From positions 372,001 to 436,000 of the forward strand of contig WKKR01000001.1 of NCBI GenBank assembly GCA_009684525.1: DNA of 64,000 bases, written 5' to 3'. Of the stretch, positions 37,637 through 46,579 are shown in pieces. Below the pieces are notes generated by a model, which saw only the letters and a list, made by a program, of their open reading frames with translations, was not told where the DNA came from and ran no database searches. This DNA is from Geobacter sp. (GTDB lineage Bacteria > Desulfobacterota > Desulfuromonadia > Geobacterales > DSM-12255). Positions within the stretch are counted from its first letter, which is position 1, and each line of letters begins with the position of its first letter. The translations under genes and the position numbers were made by a program.

Positions 37637-38086
37637 ATGATCCTTCTCGGTAGCGACCATGGCGGCTATCAACTCAAGGCCGCGATCATCGAATTCCTGG
37701 CACAGCGTGGCATTTCCTTCGAGGACTGTGGCACTGACAACGGCAACTCCGTGGATTATCCCGATTTCGGGATCAGGGTCGCCCGGAGGATTTCCGAAGG
37801 CACGGCTGAAAAGGGTATCCTGATCTGCGGCACCGGGATCGGCATGTCCATTGTTGCCAACAAGTTCCCTGGCGTTCGGGCCGCTCTCGCCACGGATAAT
37901 TTCATGGCGCAGATGGCAAAAGAGCACAACAATGCCAATATCCTGGTTCTGGGGGGACGGGTGCTCGACCCCCACAAGGCGTGCGGCATGGTTGCGGCCT
38001 GGCTTGACGCCACCTTCGAGGGTGGACGTCACCAGGGGCGACTGGACAAGATTACTCACCTGGAACAGGAACTCCGCTGCCGCTGA
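37637..38086 (+). CDS. rpiB: Ribose-5-phosphate isomerase B
   Basis: 149 residues. GSDHGGYQLK binds the phosphate, and CGTGIGMSI holds the catalytic Cys of the RpiB/LacAB family, with the usual NKFPGVRAAL following. It interconverts ribose and ribulose 5-phosphates. ATG 37637 follows GGTGGGGG; an in-frame GTG at 37628 is possible. A hairpin ends the unit after it. Confidence 0.95.
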   Translation: MILLGSDHGGYQLKAAIIEFLAQRGISFEDCGTDNGNSVDYPDFGIRVARRISEGTAEKGILICGTGIGMSIVANKFPGVRAALATDNFMAQMAKEHNNANILVLGGRVLDPHKACGMVAAWLDATFEGGRHQGRLDKITHLEQELRCR

Positions 38087-38119
38087 CAGTGTCGGGCAGG
38101 GAGGCTGCGGTGCGGACAT

Positions 38120-38147
38120 ACGGGACTTCTGGTCCCGTTTGCTTTTT
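38120..38147 (+). terminator. Terminator after rpiB
   Basis: ACGGGAC and GTCCCGT pair around TTCTG and are followed by TTGCTTTTT. It lies 33 bases after rpiB and before glyA. Confidence 0.8.
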
Positions 38148-38176
38148 CATCACACGTATACAAGGAGCCTTACAGC

Positions 38177-39424
38177 ATGTCGATTCTCGAAACCTTTGAT
38201 CCTGAAGTAGCGCAGGCCATCCGGTTGGAGACCGAGCGCCAGGAGTACAACCTTGAACTGATCGCGTCGGAGAACTTCGTTTCCGAAGCGGTGCTTGAAG
38301 CTCAGGGATCGGTGCTCACCAACAAATATGCCGAGGGGTATCCGGGCAAGCGGTATTATGGTGGCTGCCATCAGGTCGATGTGGTGGAGAATCTGGCAAT
38401 AGCCCGGGCCAAGGAGCTGTTCGGGGCCGAGCATGCGAACGTCCAGCCCCACTCAGGGTCCCAGGCGAACATGGCGGTCTATTTCGCGGCATGCAAACCG
38501 GGAGATACCATCCTGGGGATGAATCTTTCCCACGGCGGGCACCTGACCCATGGCAGTCCGGTGAACTTTTCCGGCCGTCTCTTCAATATCGTCCCCTACG
38601 GAGTCTCTCCCGAAACCCAGACCATCGATTACGCGGAAGTTGAGCGCCTGGCCGTGGAGAACAAGCCAAAGATGATCGTCGTTGGCGCTAGCGCCTATCC
38701 TCGCATTTTCGACTTCGCCGCTTTTCGTGCCATTGCCGATAAGGTTGGAGCGGTCATCATGGTAGACATGGCTCATATTGCCGGTCTGGTTGCGGCGGGT
38801 CTCCACCCGAACCCGGTTCCCTATGCCGAATTCGTGACCACCACGACCCACAAGACCCTGCGTGGTCCTCGCGGCGGTATGATCCTCTGCCGGGAAGAAT
38901 TTGCCAAGACCCTCAACTCCAACATCTTCCCCGGCATCCAGGGTGGGCCGCTGATGCATGTTATCGCTGCCAAGGCGGTTGCCTTCAAGGAGGCGCTGCT
39001 CCCTGAGTTCAAGACTTACCAGCAGCAAATCATCAATAATGCCCAGGCCCTTGCCGGCGGGCTGAAAAAGCGCGGGTTCAAGCTGGTGTCCGGTGGAACT
39101 GACAACCATCTGATGTTGATCGATTTCAGCGGCACCGACATGACCGGGAAGATCGCCGAAGAGGCTCTCGACAAGGCGGGCATCACGGCCAACAAGAATA
39201 CCGTTCCCTTTGAGACCCGTTCACCCTTTGTGACCTCCGGGATCAGGCTCGGGACGCCTGCTGCTACCAGCCACGGCCTGAAAGAGACCGAAATGGAGCT
39301 GGTGGCCGAATTCATCAGCGAGGCCCTGAGCAATCCTGCTGATGAGGCAGTGCTTGCTTCCATCAAGTTGAAGGTGAATGCCCTCATGAAGAAGTTTCCG
39401 CTCTATGCCAAGCGACTCGCCTGA
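38177..39424 (+). CDS. glyA: Serine hydroxymethyltransferase
   Basis: 415 residues, PLP-dependent. The Schiff-base lysine is Lys226 in [27 protein letters not shown] and the [10 protein letters not shown] segment are typical. It makes glycine and methylene-tetrahydrofolate, the one-carbon unit needed by the purine enzymes encoded further right. AAGGAG is 10 bases before ATG 38177. Confidence 0.97.
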   Translation: MSILETFDPEVAQAIRLETERQEYNLELIASENFVSEAVLEAQGSVLTNKYAEGYPGKRYYGGCHQVDVVENLAIARAKELFGAEHANVQPHSGSQANMAVYFAACKPGDTILGMNLSHGGHLTHGSPVNFSGRLFNIVPYGVSPETQTIDYAEVERLAVENKPKMIVVGASAYPRIFDFAAFRAIADKVGAVIMVDMAHIAGLVAAGLHPNPVPYAEFVTTTTHKTLRGPRGGMILCREEFAKTLNSNIFPGIQGGPLMHVIAAKAVAFKEALLPEFKTYQQQIINNAQALAGGLKKRGFKLVSGGTDNHLMLIDFSGTDMTGKIAEEALDKAGITANKNTVPFETRSPFVTSGIRLGTPAATSHGLKETEMELVAEFISEALSNPADEAVLASIKLKVNALMKKFPLYAKRLA

Positions 39425-39440
39425 CAGGCAGGGGAGAGGG

Positions 39441-39635
39441 ATGCCGCTGCGAGAGCTTACCTGCCCCGTATGCAAGAAACCTTCGCTCTGGGAAGGGAAT
39501 CCTGCACGACCATTCTGCAGCGATCGTTGCAAGATGATCGATCTGGGGGCATGGGCGGCTGAGGAGTATCGCATCCCTGGGAAACCGGCGCCTGATCCGC
39601 AAGAAGAACGTTCGAGCCACCGAGAGGAGCAGTGA
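39441..39635 (+). CDS. yacG: YacG zinc protein (DNA gyrase inhibitor family)
   Basis: 64 residues from ATG 39441 with GGAGAGG upstream. The zinc-binding cysteines are CPVCKK and CSDRCK, followed by the family's [16 protein letters not shown]. In E. coli YacG binds GyrB and inhibits DNA gyrase. Its stop abuts the gltX start. Confidence 0.93.
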   Translation: MPLRELTCPVCKKPSLWEGNPARPFCSDRCKMIDLGAWAAEEYRIPGKPAPDPQEERSSHREEQ

Positions 39636-41048
39636 ATGTCCCCAGTCCGTCTTCGTTTTGCACCCAGCCCCACGGGCTATCTCCATATCGGTGGTGCCCG
39701 TACCGCACTCTTTAACTGGCTGCTGGCCAAAAAGCTGAAGGGCACCTTTATCCTGCGTATCGAGGATACCGACGTTGCCCGGTCTACCCAGGAATCGGTG
39801 GACGCGATCCTCCAGGCTATGGAGTGGCTGGGGCTCGATTGGGACGAGGGGCCGTTCTACCAGTCGGAACGTTTCCCTGTTTACGCGGAGTGTGTGCAGC
39901 AGCTTCTTGCCGAAGGAAAGGCCTATCGTTGCTATTGCACTGCCGAGGAACTGGAGGCCAAACGGGAGCGGGCACTGGCAGAGGGTCGTAAGCCGAAGTA
40001 TGACGGCACCTGTCGCAGTCTGACCGGAGAAGCGGCCGGAAAACCGTACGTGGTAAGATTCAAGGCGCCCGACAGCGGAACAACTGCCTTCGACGACCTG
40101 ATCAAGGGGCGGATATCCTTTGACAATGCCGAACTGGACGACCTTATCATCCAGCGCACGGACGGGACGCCGACCTACAACTTCGTGGTCGTGGTCGATG
40201 ATGCCTCCATGAACGTTTCCATGGTCATCCGCGGCGACGACCACATCAACAATACCCCGCGCCAGATACTGCTCTATGAAGCCCTTGGTCACCCGGTGCC
40301 GCAGTTTGCCCATGTGCCGATGATCCTCGGCGCGGACAAGACGCGCCTCTCAAAGCGTCATGGTGCCACCAGCGTCATGGCATATCGCGACATGGGATTC
40401 CTGCCGGAGGCCATGGTCAACTACTTGGTCCGGCTCGGCTGGAGTCATGGCGACGATGAGATCTTTTCGCGAGAAGAACTGATCGAAAAGTTCACTATCG
40501 AGTCGGTGGGGAGATCGGCCGGGGTCTTCAATCCCGACAAGCTCCTCTGGCTGAACGCCCACTATATCAAAACCGGCGACCCGGCCCGGCTAGCTCAACT
40601 GCTGATCCCGTTTCTCGAACAGCGCGGCGTCTCCCTGGCCAGTGGCCCTGAGCTTGTCTCCGTGGTCAGATCGCTGCAGGAGCGAGCCAGGACCATGATC
40701 GAGATGGCGGATGGGGCGCTCTTCTACTATATTCCACCTGTTGACTACGACCTCGTGGCATTGCGGAAATTCGGCACGGATCACCTGGTAGCGGTCTGTG
40801 GCGCCGTACTCGACAAGCTGGGGGGCTCGGCCGCTCAATCTGCAGCAGAATTCGATCTGCTGTTCAAAGAGGTCTGCACCGAGCAGGGATGGAAGATGCC
40901 GCAGGTTGGCCAGCCGGTGCGCATAGCCCTCTCCGGGGGGACCCATGCGCCGGGAATAGGTGAAATCATTCAGGTGCTCGGGGTTCAGGAGACCTGTCGA
41001 CGCATTGAACAGATCCGTACATTTCTCCAGGCGCATCCCCTGGATTGA
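39636..41048 (+). CDS. gltX: Glutamyl-tRNA synthetase
   Basis: 470 residues, class I. The HIGH-type motif is in [11 protein letters not shown] and the KMSKS equivalent is TRLSKRHG; an anticodon-binding domain follows from about residue 320. It charges tRNA-Glu and perhaps tRNA-Gln, if GatCAB is present. Its ATG follows the yacG stop without a gap. A terminator lies 48 bases after the end. Confidence 0.97.
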   Translation: MSPVRLRFAPSPTGYLHIGGARTALFNWLLAKKLKGTFILRIEDTDVARSTQESVDAILQAMEWLGLDWDEGPFYQSERFPVYAECVQQLLAEGKAYRCYCTAEELEAKRERALAEGRKPKYDGTCRSLTGEAAGKPYVVRFKAPDSGTTAFDDLIKGRISFDNAELDDLIIQRTDGTPTYNFVVVVDDASMNVSMVIRGDDHINNTPRQILLYEALGHPVPQFAHVPMILGADKTRLSKRHGATSVMAYRDMGFLPEAMVNYLVRLGWSHGDDEIFSREELIEKFTIESVGRSAGVFNPDKLLWLNAHYIKTGDPARLAQLLIPFLEQRGVSLASGPELVSVVRSLQERARTMIEMADGALFYYIPPVDYDLVALRKFGTDHLVAVCGAVLDKLGGSAAQSAAEFDLLFKEVCTEQGWKMPQVGQPVRIALSGGTHAPGIGEIIQVLGVQETCRRIEQIRTFLQAHPLD

Positions 41049-41095
41049 TCAGGAAAAGCTGCCCAGGTTCCCGCCAAGGCGCCACGTGGCTAGAC

Positions 41096-41119
41096 AGGCT
41101 GTGTTAAACAGCCTTTTTT
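41096..41119 (+). terminator. Terminator after gltX
   Basis: AGGCTGT and ACAGCCT pair around a 5-base loop and run into TTTTTT. Confidence 0.85.
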
Positions 41120-41146
41120 CTGGGTGCTGAGAGGTCGTAATGGGAT

Positions 41147-41189
41147 TTAAAATAATGGCAAGTCAGCTCAATGCATGCTATTATTTTAA
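41147..41189. repeat. A/T-rich inverted repeat before the sensor kinase gene
   Basis: TTAAAATAATGGCA and TGCTATTATTTTAA (13 of 14 paired, one G-U) flank a 15-base spacer, 46 bases before the kinase start. No T-run follows on the plus strand. It could be an operator over the kinase promoter or a cruciform; no clear -35/-10 pair is seen. Confidence 0.5.
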
Positions 41190-41234
41190 GAATTTCTTGC
41201 GGCCCTCCACTCTAGCCACAATCTGGCGCCTGAC

Positions 41235-43304
41235 ATGAAGAACACTCTCAAATTCCGGATAACATTTTTCTCCTTCATATTCCTGTTTATCCTGATCTTC
41301 TGTCTCTCCGCCCTGGAGCTCGCCGAAGACAGGAGGGATTACGTAGATATCCTGGTTCTGCGCTCCCAGAGTATCGGCAGTTCCATGCGGACTTACGTGG
41401 AGAAGATCGTTGGTCTGGGGCTGGAACTGAAGGAGATTGCCGGCATCTCCGAAAAATGCCAGGAGCTTGTGCAGGGCAATCCCGAAATCGCCTACTGTAT
41501 CGTTACCGATCCCACCGGCAGGCAGCTTTTCCTCAATGACCCCGTATTTCTACATCTTCAACTTGATGATGTCAGGCACGTCATCACCACCAAGAACAAT
41601 CGCCAGGCATTCATCATCGGTACCTCCTACCGTTATTACGATACGATCACCACGGTCAATACGGCAGATGGCAAGGTAGCGGCACAGATCCACGTCGGTT
41701 TCCCGGCGGAAGCTATCAATGCCAAGCTGAAAAGCAAGATCATCCGGACCGTTTTCTTTCTGATACTGGCACTTTTGGTCTCATTTTCCTTTCTGGTGGC
41801 TTTTGTCAACAGGAGCATCCTGAACCCCATTGCCGCTTTGCTGGGTGGGGTAAAAAAGATATCCGAAGGGTCATTCGAGACCCGCATCCAGGAGGTGCCG
41901 GTTTACGAGTTCAACCAACTGGCAAAGAACATCAATTTCATGTCCGAATCCCTCAAGAACCGCGAAGAGGAGATCCAGCGCAATTACCGTGAGTTGGCAG
42001 GCACTCACGAGGAATTGCGCATGTCATATCAGAAGCTTGAAAATCTGAGCATCGAGCTGGAACGCTCGGAGCAGCTCTATAAGTCGCTGATGGAAGACTC
42101 GGGTGATGCCATCGTCGTTGTCGGTAACAACGAGACGGTCGTTATCGTCAACAAAATGGCTGAGGAGCTCTTCGGCTATTCCGCCCAGAAGTTGGTTGGC
42201 CTCCCCATTACCAAGCTGCTCCTGCTTCTCAATGCCGAAAATATCCCCAAGATCCACAATGTTTTCCGCCAGGCACTCTCAGGGGTGCATATCGCCGAAG
42301 AGATGCAGTTTGTAAAGATGGGGGGAGAGGTCGTTCTTGCCCGGGTCAATGCCAGTTCCATCAAGAGCGGCAATCAGTTCCTCGTGCAGACAATCTTCAG
42401 GGACATTACCCGGGAACGCGAAGTGCTGCTCAATCTAGGCAAGAGCGCGGCCGACCTTGCCCGCCTGAACAAGATGAAGGATTCGTTTCTCGGACTTGCC
42501 TCCCACGAGCTCAAAACCCCTCTGACGGTCATCATGGGATATACCGAACTGATCCTTTCCGACATGTCCGATCAGGTCGACAAGACCATTCTGGAGATGG
42601 TGGAAAATATCTCCAATGCTGCAGTGAGGCTCGATGGCATCGTCAAGGACATGGTGGATGTCTCCATGATCGACGAGAAGCGTCTGCGGCTGAAGCTTGA
42701 GGATATCAACCTGAACCGGCTGGTGGAGGACGCGGTCAATGAGCTCCGCTTCTTTTTCACCATGCGCAAGCAGGAACTGGCATTCAACCTGGATGAATCC
42801 ATTCCCCCCATCCGCGGCGACGGCATGCGGTTGATCCAGCTCCTCTCCAACGTCCTGGGAAACGCCATCAAGTTTACCCCCGACGGCGGCAAAATAACCA
42901 TTGCGACAACGGCCAAATACATCGTCAAGAACCGCAATTCGGAGATCGTCGATGCCGCCCGCAAGGCAGCGGATATCGGCAAGGAACATCACCTCTACGT
43001 GGAGGTGACCATCACCGATACCGGCATCGGCATTGATCGCGAAGACCAGCAGAGAATCTTTGAAAAATTCTATGAAGCCGGAAAAATCGAGGAGCACAGC
43101 TCGGGTAAGGTCGCATTCAAGGCAAAGGGAGCCGGGCTCGGTCTGGCCATTGCCAAGGGGATTGTCGAGATGCACGGTGGTGAGATCTGGGTTGAATCCC
43201 CCGGCTACAATCCCGACAAGTTCCCTGGTTCGACCTTCCATATCCTTCTTCCGCTCAATCCCCTCACTGTGGACGCCACGCTTGAATACATGAACATGCT
43301 CTGA
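41235..43304 (+). CDS. Membrane sensor histidine kinase with PAS domain
   Basis: 689 residues. Membrane helix 1 (about 8-28) and helix 2 (about 173-195) enclose a periplasmic sensor region of about 145 residues. Then come a HAMP domain (to about 248), a coiled-coil stretch, a PAS domain (about 285-395), HisKA with the phosphorylated His424 in ASHELKTPL, and the ATPase with N box NVLGNAIKFTPDGG, DTGIGID and GAGLGLAIAKG. There is no receiver domain and no response-regulator gene next to it, so its partner is elsewhere. The signal is unknown. Confidence 0.93.
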   Translation: MKNTLKFRITFFSFIFLFILIFCLSALELAEDRRDYVDILVLRSQSIGSSMRTYVEKIVGLGLELKEIAGISEKCQELVQGNPEIAYCIVTDPTGRQLFLNDPVFLHLQLDDVRHVITTKNNRQAFIIGTSYRYYDTITTVNTADGKVAAQIHVGFPAEAINAKLKSKIIRTVFFLILALLVSFSFLVAFVNRSILNPIAALLGGVKKISEGSFETRIQEVPVYEFNQLAKNINFMSESLKNREEEIQRNYRELAGTHEELRMSYQKLENLSIELERSEQLYKSLMEDSGDAIVVVGNNETVVIVNKMAEELFGYSAQKLVGLPITKLLLLLNAENIPKIHNVFRQALSGVHIAEEMQFVKMGGEVVLARVNASSIKSGNQFLVQTIFRDITREREVLLNLGKSAADLARLNKMKDSFLGLASHELKTPLTVIMGYTELILSDMSDQVDKTILEMVENISNAAVRLDGIVKDMVDVSMIDEKRLRLKLEDINLNRLVEDAVNELRFFFTMRKQELAFNLDESIPPIRGDGMRLIQLLSNVLGNAIKFTPDGGKITIATTAKYIVKNRNSEIVDAARKAADIGKEHHLYVEVTITDTGIGIDREDQQRIFEKFYEAGKIEEHSSGKVAFKAKGAGLGLAIAKGIVEMHGGEIWVESPGYNPDKFPGSTFHILLPLNPLTVDATLEYMNML

Positions 43305-43399
43305 ATATCACCTTTCTCCTTGAATGGAGAGCGAGTTTTCGGTATATTTCAAAGTTTATCGGTCTATGCGGGAAAGCTCATTTCATTGGGGTATCGCAC

Positions 43400-44170
43400 G
43401 TGCGATTGTGCCTGCTTGCCAGCGGCAGTAAGGGAAATTCGATCTATCTGGAGACCGGCGATACCCGGCTGCTCATCGACGCCGGCTGTTCCGGAAGGGA
43501 GATTGTCGAGCGGCTCTCCAGTATCGATGTCGACCCTGCCAGCCTGCATGCCATCCTGGTGAGCCATGAGCATGGCGATCACATCCGTGGTGTCGGGACT
43601 CTGGCACGGCGCCTGAAGATCCCGGTACTCATCAGTTATCCGACCCTTGCCGGCAGCTCGAAACTCTTTGCCCGGACCAGCCCCCTTGAATTTGAGTCCG
43701 GTTATTCGTTCGCCTTTCGCGATCTGCAGATCGATCCATTTCCCATTACGCACGATGCCTGCGACCCTGTGGGATTTGTCCTGGAGAGCGGGGAGGGGAA
43801 GGTCGGTATTGCCACTGACCTCGGCATTGCCACGCGGTTGGTAAAGGAGAAGCTGAAAGGCTGCCGAGCCCTGGTCCTTGAGGCAAACCATGATGAAGAG
43901 ATGCTCCTGAACGGGCCATATCCCTGGCACCTGAAGCAGCGCATCAAATCACGGCACGGGCATCTTTCCAATAACGAATCCATGGAGCTTTTGGGGGATA
44001 TCCTGCATGCGGAACTGGAAGCGGTTTTTCTGGCCCACCTCTCCGAGGTAAACAACCATCCGGAAAAGGTTGCCGAAGTCACCGTCTCGTTCATGAGCAG
44101 GCAAACGACCTGCGCACCACAGTTGATTGTCGGAACCCAGTACCGTGCGAGTGATATGTTTTGTCTCTGA
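43400..44170 (+). CDS. Metallo-beta-lactamase-fold hydrolase (YycJ/WalJ-like)
   Basis: 256 residues from a GTG start, since no better start precedes the conserved LCLLASGSKGNSIYL. The metal motif is SHEHGDH, with further ligands in THDACDP, TDLG and HLSEVNNHP. This resembles YycJ (WalJ), a proposed exonuclease linked to DNA replication and cell-wall signalling in Firmicutes. It follows a sensor kinase gene, which recalls the walK-yycJ layout, but this is probably coincidence or weak at best. Confidence 0.85.
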   Translation: MRLCLLASGSKGNSIYLETGDTRLLIDAGCSGREIVERLSSIDVDPASLHAILVSHEHGDHIRGVGTLARRLKIPVLISYPTLAGSSKLFARTSPLEFESGYSFAFRDLQIDPFPITHDACDPVGFVLESGEGKVGIATDLGIATRLVKEKLKGCRALVLEANHDEEMLLNGPYPWHLKQRIKSRHGHLSNNESMELLGDILHAELEAVFLAHLSEVNNHPEKVAEVTVSFMSRQTTCAPQLIVGTQYRASDMFCL

Positions 44171-44208
44171 TATTTTTCATCCACAACACAGACTCAAGGA
44201 GTTGACCA

Positions 44209-45504
44209 GTGATCGAACGTTATTCCCGTCCCGAAATGACTGCCATCTGGACCCCTGAAAACCGTTACCGGAAATGGCTGGATATCGAGGTATTCGCCTG
44301 CGAGGCTCATGCTGAACTCGGCAACATCCCGCGCGACGCGGTCGAGCGGATCAAGGCAAAGGCGAACTTCGACGTGGCACGCATCGACGAGATAGAGAAG
44401 ACGGTCAAACACGACGTGATCGCTTTTCTCACCTCTGTAGCCGATTACATCGGCGACGACTCCCGCTTCGTTCACCTTGGGATGACCTCTTCGGACGTGC
44501 TGGACACTTCCTTTGCCCTGTTGCTTGCCGAGGCCTCGGACCTGATCATCAGCGACATCAAGCGCCTGATGGAAGTCATAAAAAGGCGTGCCTTTGAACA
44601 CAAGATGACTCCGATGATGGGGCGATCGCACGGCATCCATGCGGAACCGGTCACCTTCGGGCTCAAGATGGCGCTCTGGTATGACGAAATGCGCCGGAAC
44701 CTCCGCCGCATGGAGGCTGCGCGGGAGACCGTGGCTTACGGCAAGATCTCCGGCGCAGTGGGGACCTTTGCCAACATCGATCCCCGGGTGGAGGTCTACG
44801 TCTGCGAAAAGGCCGGGCTCAAGCCGGCCCCCTGTTCGACCCAGGTCATCCAGCGCGACCGGCATGCCGAATTCTTCTCCGCCCTGGCGATCATCGCCTC
44901 TTCCATCGAAAAATTCGCCGTCGAGATCCGCCATCTGCAGCGTACCGAGGTCCTGGAGGCAGAGGAGTTCTTCAGCAAGGGGCAAAAAGGGTCTTCGGCC
45001 ATGCCCCACAAACGGAACCCGGTCCTGTCGGAGAATCTCACCGGTCTTGCCCGCCTGATCCGCGGTTATGCTGTTTCAGCCATGGAGAACGTCGCCCTCT
45101 GGCACGAGCGCGACATCTCCCACTCTTCGGTCGAGCGGATCATCGGTCCGGATGCAACCATCCTGCTCGATTTCATGCTGAACCGGGCAATCGGCCTGAT
45201 CGACAACCTGGTGATCTACCCCGACAACATGATGAGGAACCTCAATCTCATGCGGGGGCTGATCTACTCGCAACGGGTGCTGTTGAAACTTGCCACGGCC
45301 GGCGCTTCGCGAGAGAAGGCATACACGCTGGTGCAGCGCAATGCCATGAAGGTCTGGGAAGAGGGGAAGGACTTCCAGGATGAGCTCTGCAGCGACAAGG
45401 ATGTACGGGGCTATCTCGGTGAGGATGAGATCCGGGAGGCGTTCGACCTGGGCTATCATCTGAAACATGTGGACACGATCTTCACGAGGGTGTTCGGTGG
45501 ATAG
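44209..45504 (+). CDS. purB: Adenylosuccinate lyase
   Basis: 431 residues from a GTG start, with AAGGAG 7 bases before it. The fumarase-superfamily signature SSAMPHKRNP and the catalytic-loop motif GRSHGIHAEP are present, as is MTSSDVLDT. It splits SAICAR and adenylosuccinate in purine synthesis. It overlaps the mscS-type gene by 8 bases. Confidence 0.97.
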   Translation: MIERYSRPEMTAIWTPENRYRKWLDIEVFACEAHAELGNIPRDAVERIKAKANFDVARIDEIEKTVKHDVIAFLTSVADYIGDDSRFVHLGMTSSDVLDTSFALLLAEASDLIISDIKRLMEVIKRRAFEHKMTPMMGRSHGIHAEPVTFGLKMALWYDEMRRNLRRMEAARETVAYGKISGAVGTFANIDPRVEVYVCEKAGLKPAPCSTQVIQRDRHAEFFSALAIIASSIEKFAVEIRHLQRTEVLEAEEFFSKGQKGSSAMPHKRNPVLSENLTGLARLIRGYAVSAMENVALWHERDISHSSVERIIGPDATILLDFMLNRAIGLIDNLVIYPDNMMRNLNLMRGLIYSQRVLLKLATAGASREKAYTLVQRNAMKVWEEGKDFQDELCSDKDVRGYLGEDEIREAFDLGYHLKHVDTIFTRVFGG

Positions 45505-46579
45505 GATTCTCGATTATTTCCGCGCCCAGGAGACCGACGGACTCTATCTTTTCTGGTCCAAGGAACTCCTGATCGCTGTTCTGATCTTTGCCTGTTTCTG
45601 GGTGGCTTCCAAGATCGTCAAGTATCTCATGATGACCTGGGGGCCGCGGTTCACCGCGTTCACCGCGTCGGACCTGGACGATCGCATCCTGACCAGGGTC
45701 ACGCCGCCGACCGCCATGCTGGTGGTTTTTGCCGGGCTCTATTACGCGGTCACGTCGCTGCCGTTTGCCGAGAAGATCCATGTTGCCGCATCGGGAGCGG
45801 TCTTTGTCGTCAACATGGCGATTCTGACCAATATCTCCTATCGGGTCACGGACGAGGTCCTTGCCTGGTATGCCAACCGGCTGGCCCAGCGGCATGGCGA
45901 TGGGCTCGATCGCCAGCTCATCCCGCTTCTGGAAAAGCTGGTCACCATCTTCCTGGCCAGTACGGCCTTGATCATCACCCTCAAGCACTTTAATTACGAT
46001 ATCCTCTCCCTGGTCACCGCCCTGGGAATCGGCTCGCTCGCCATCGGTCTGGCGGCCAAGGATACCCTGGCAAACATGATTTCGGGCTTTACCCTGATGA
46101 TCGACCGGCCGTTCAGGATCGGCGACCGGGTCCAGTTGAAGGACGGCAACTGGGGAGATGTTACCGATATCGGGCTGCGGACCACCAAGATCAAGACGGT
46201 CGACAATACCCTGCTGATCATCCCCAACTCCGACCTCTGCAACACCACGGTCATCAACCTGGCATTCCCCGATGTCCGGGCAAAGGGGCGCATCAACGTC
46301 GGGGTGGCCTACGGCACAGATGTGGAACTGGCAAAAAAGCTGCTTGTGTCGACCTCCCTGGAGATACCGGAGGTCCTGCGGGAACCGGCGCCGGAGGCGT
46401 ACTTTACCGCCTTTGGCGACAGTGCCCTTGCCCTTTCCCTGTTTTTCTGGGTTGAAGAGTATACGCGCGTCTTCTCCGTGACCGACAAGATCAATACGCT
46501 CCTCCTCACGCGATTCGGAGAGGCAGGAATCGTCATTCCCTATCCCGTTCGCACCATCCATCTGCACAAGGAACAATAA
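45497..46579 (+). CDS. MscS-family mechanosensitive channel
   Basis: 360 residues from the GTG at 45497, inside the end of purB. Membrane helices are seen near residues 20-42, 72-92 and 95-120, with a further pore helix around 160-210 (IGSLAIGLAAKDTLANMISGF), then the MscS beta domain (RPFRIGDRVQLKDGNWGDV). It protects against osmotic down-shock. Its stop overlaps the next ATG (TAATG). Its place between purine genes is odd functionally, though the frame overlaps leave no doubt about cotranscription. Confidence 0.92.
   Translation: MDRILDYFRAQETDGLYLFWSKELLIAVLIFACFWVASKIVKYLMMTWGPRFTAFTASDLDDRILTRVTPPTAMLVVFAGLYYAVTSLPFAEKIHVAASGAVFVVNMAILTNISYRVTDEVLAWYANRLAQRHGDGLDRQLIPLLEKLVTIFLASTALIITLKHFNYDILSLVTALGIGSLAIGLAAKDTLANMISGFTLMIDRPFRIGDRVQLKDGNWGDVTDIGLRTTKIKTVDNTLLIIPNSDLCNTTVINLAFPDVRAKGRINVGVAYGTDVELAKKLLVSTSLEIPEVLREPAPEAYFTAFGDSALALSLFFWVEEYTRVFSVTDKINTLLLTRFGEAGIVIPYPVRTIHLHKEQ

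Noticed and set aside
43400-44170. A WalRK-YycJ-like signalling operon made with the kinase upstream
   Set aside because: No response regulator is present and there is a gap of about 95 bases; the MBL-fold protein is common by itself.
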